From NCBI GenBank assembly GCA_017616695.1, contig JAFZXN010000008.1, positions 1-44,715 on the forward strand: DNA of 44,715 bases. Direction: 5' to 3'. Within the stretch, counting starts at the first letter, position 1; each line of letters opens with the position of its first letter. The position numbers were made by a program, and so were the translations under genes. The notes beneath the pieces were generated by a model. It was not told where the DNA came from. It made no database searches and saw only the letters and a program-made list of their open reading frames with translations. This document shows positions 44,705-44,715 of the stretch, one piece after another. This stretch comes from Clostridia bacterium (GTDB lineage: Bacteria > Bacillota > Clostridia > Christensenellales > Borkfalkiaceae).

Positions 44705-44715
44705 GAATAAGCTAC
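44705..44715 (+). rRNA. 23S ribosomal RNA, 5' end only (cut by window edge)
   Basis: The last bases, AATAAGCTAC, match the conserved beginning of clostridial 23S rRNA (usually GGTCAAGCTAC or GGTTAAGCTAC followed by TAAGGGC). Only about 10 bases are present, so the call rests mostly on the rRNA-type promoter and leader before it. No 16S 3' end or tRNA lies upstream; the preceding gene is a sugar mutase. Confidence 0.58.

Overview
The window reads as chromosomal core-genome DNA of a Bacillota (Firmicutes) bacterium of the class Clostridia, probably an uncultured lineage. The evidence is the gene order (ruvCAB-queA-tgt-yajC-secDF-recJ-rel-hemZ; ispG-[polC position]-rimP-nusA-ylxR-L7Ae-infB-rbfA-nrnA-truB-ribF), a CIRCE heat-shock operator before groESL, sigma-A type promoters with 16-18 bp spacers, many with an extended -10, and many intrinsic terminators. 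No phage, IS element, CRISPR array or tRNA gene is visible. Almost all genes lie on the + strand. The exceptions are groES-groEL and two small membrane-protein genes.

Layout. 1-169: tandem terminators and a promoter that fires almost at the ruvC start codon. 170-5043: recombination (ruvCAB) and queuosine genes (queA, tgt), with a tandem structured repeat after queA. 5080-8810: Sec translocon accessories (yajC, a TIGR04086-like membrane protein, secD, secF). 8864-15343: recJ, bifunctional (p)ppGpp enzyme, MBL hydrolase, hemZ. 15350-18101: rpsO and pnp. 18158-19103: an AT-rich accessory transcription unit (lipoprotein plus a 65-aa membrane peptide). 19174-23142: lon, engB and a tyrosine phosphatase. 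23168-24300: two short minus-strand genes (one rich in paired Cys) flanking an orphan ArsR regulator. 24395-28447: probable pantothenate ECF S-component, coaX, ispG and a polymerase-less PolC-like exonuclease. 28535-34974: rimP-nusA-ylxR-L7Ae-infB-rbfA-nrnA. 35243-37813: truB, ribF and an endonuclease-IV-like gene. 37896-40222: groES-groEL on the minus strand, with two copies of a structured repeat in its 3' UTR. 40314-44237: dCMP deaminase, cyclophilin, M19 dipeptidase, phosphoglucomutase. 44362-44715: an rRNA-type promoter, a long leader and what looks like the first bases of 23S rRNA.

The most notable observations are these. (1) At the polC locus there is a 505-aa protein with PolC-like N-terminal and OB regions and an intact DEDDh exonuclease, but no PHP or polymerase. 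(2) A 23S rRNA start appears to have its own promoter, with no 16S rRNA before it (unlinked rRNA genes). (3) Tandem structured repeats begin at or just after the stop codons of groEL and queA and may belong to one family. (4) A recurrent class of start codons lacks a Shine-Dalgarno and is preceded by a short U run; in two cases a perfect terminator-like hairpin abuts the AUG, and ruvC looks leaderless. (5) There are small, previously easy-to-miss genes, including a 73-aa two-helix protein with ten Cys in five close pairs. Most of the remaining genes are ordinary housekeeping genes.
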